From an uncultured Eubacteriales bacterium (GTDB taxonomy: Bacteria; Bacillota; Clostridia; Christensenellales; CAG-138), in the NCBI GenBank assembly GCA_902794055.1, contig CADBGC010000012.1, positions 1 through 39,219 of the forward strand: DNA of 39,219 bases. The letters are read 5' to 3'. This document shows positions 38,752-39,219 of the stretch, one piece after another (position 1 is the stretch's first letter; each line of letters begins with the position of its first letter). Under the pieces are notes generated by a model. It was given only the letters and a program-made list of their open reading frames with translations. It had not been told where the DNA came from and did not search any database. Both the position numbers and the translations under genes were made by a program.

Positions 38752-39219
38752 TCAGCCCGCCTTCTTATCCGCACCGTCGGGCTTTTCATCGCCGCAGCGT
38801 GTTTCCTCGGTCTCGCGGTGATAGCTCACGCCGATGTTCCCGTTTATGATACCCGCATTTGCGCCCACCGAGCCGCCGATGTCAAAGGAGGTTTTCGTGG
38901 TATTCTTACCGCCCTTATCCGACTTCTTGGAAGCCTTGTTCGCGCGGCGCGATGCTTCAAGCAGATCGATGCCGCGATCTGCAAGGCGCATGGCTTATCA
39001 AAAGAGACCTTCACCTTATGTCCTCTTTTCACGGTGACCCAGTCCTTCTTTAAGACGTGCTCGCCTTTATTCAAAGACGGGAAGCGCATCAGGGTAATCA
39101 GACGTGATTTTTTATATAAGGCAACAACCGATACCTTGTGGTCGTCCGCAAAACGATCCTGATCCGGTGCCACCATCAGACCGCCGCCGTAGTAGCGTCC
39201 GTTGCACATGGAGACGAGG
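38752..39219 (-). pseudogene. Diacylglycerol/lipid kinase (YegS/BmrU-like) C-terminal part, frameshifted; 5' end outside window
   Basis: From the window edge to about 39000 one minus-strand frame reads like the C-terminal domain of soluble lipid kinases: CNGRYYGGGLMVAPD, DHKVSVVALYKKSRLITLM, and KVSFDKPCALQ, where the family continues with I-D-G-E. At that point coding character moves to another frame, which continues ADRGIDLLEASRRANKASKK to a TGA at 38752-38754. The first frame becomes rich in rare AGA/AGG/ATA codons after the shift, so the second frame is the real continuation. The bases there look like CAGATCG plus extra bases, consistent with a net +2 indel inside the DGE motif. The gene is broken, or there is a sequencing error. 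The Gly-rich tail (DIGGSVGANAGIINGNIG) is not usual for the family. Confidence 0.7.

Overview
The window reads as chromosomal DNA of a GC-rich anaerobic member of the Bacillota, class Clostridia, probably a gut or other host-associated lineage. The evidence is a SCIFF ranthipeptide precursor with its radical SAM maturase (characteristic of Clostridia), lipoproteins with lipoboxes, a BlaI/BlaR-type pair, an FMN riboswitch upstream of a RibU-like ECF S-component, strong Shine-Dalgarno sites, and many promoters with TTGACA/TATAAT-like boxes at 16-17 bp spacing. No rRNA, tRNA, CRISPR array, transposase or integrase was seen. Exact taxonomy cannot be read from the sequence.

Layout. 1-1.0 kb: 3' end of a large secreted protein (+). 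1.1-7.0 kb (-): an RluA-type pseudouridine synthase, then an operon read blaI, a BlaR-like M56 receptor carrying a leucine-rich-repeat ectodomain, and a PT-linker lipoprotein. The operon starts at a consensus promoter covered by two BlaI-type operators. 7.2-8.5 kb: an ECF S-component (+) convergent with ung (-). 8.5-13.2 kb (+): the SCIFF locus: precursor scfA, an array of nine hairpins, maturase scfB, a disrupted Orn/Lys/Arg decarboxylase and a MATE transporter. 13.3-15.4 kb (-): carbamate kinase and a second PT-linker lipoprotein. 15.4-16.2 kb: a gene-poor AT-rich gap. 16.2-19.6 kb (+): a TtcA-like enzyme flanked by inverted copies of a dispersed repeat, a CtpA-type protease, and an AT-rich PD-(D/E)XK nuclease gene inserted between the protease stop codon and what looks like its original terminator. 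19.7-25.2 kb (+): a HutD/Ves protein, mfd, an acetyltransferase and an LRR protein. 25.3-28.9 kb (-): a two-domain acetyltransferase, an aldo/keto reductase with Fe-S motifs, and a beta-CASP metallo-hydrolase. 29.1-32.6 kb (+): a heterodimeric ABC exporter. 32.7-33.7 kb (-): the riboswitch-controlled flavin transporter. 33.8-38.6 kb (-): DUF2232 protein, rplI, dnaB and a NYN-domain protein. The right edge holds the 3' end of a frameshifted lipid kinase (-).

The points most worth following are: the BlaR-LRR chimera with its own BlaI operators and a GAG-to-TAG-type nonsense codon in the repeat domain; the hairpin array between SCIFF precursor and maturase, together with an atypical precursor core; a dispersed intergenic repeat (GTGAATA units plus a covarying hairpin) that flanks ttcA as near-perfect inverted copies; and the nuclease gene bounded by a 35-bp duplication of the protease gene 3' end. 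Three genes look broken: the decarboxylase, the lipid kinase, and the LRR tail of the receptor.
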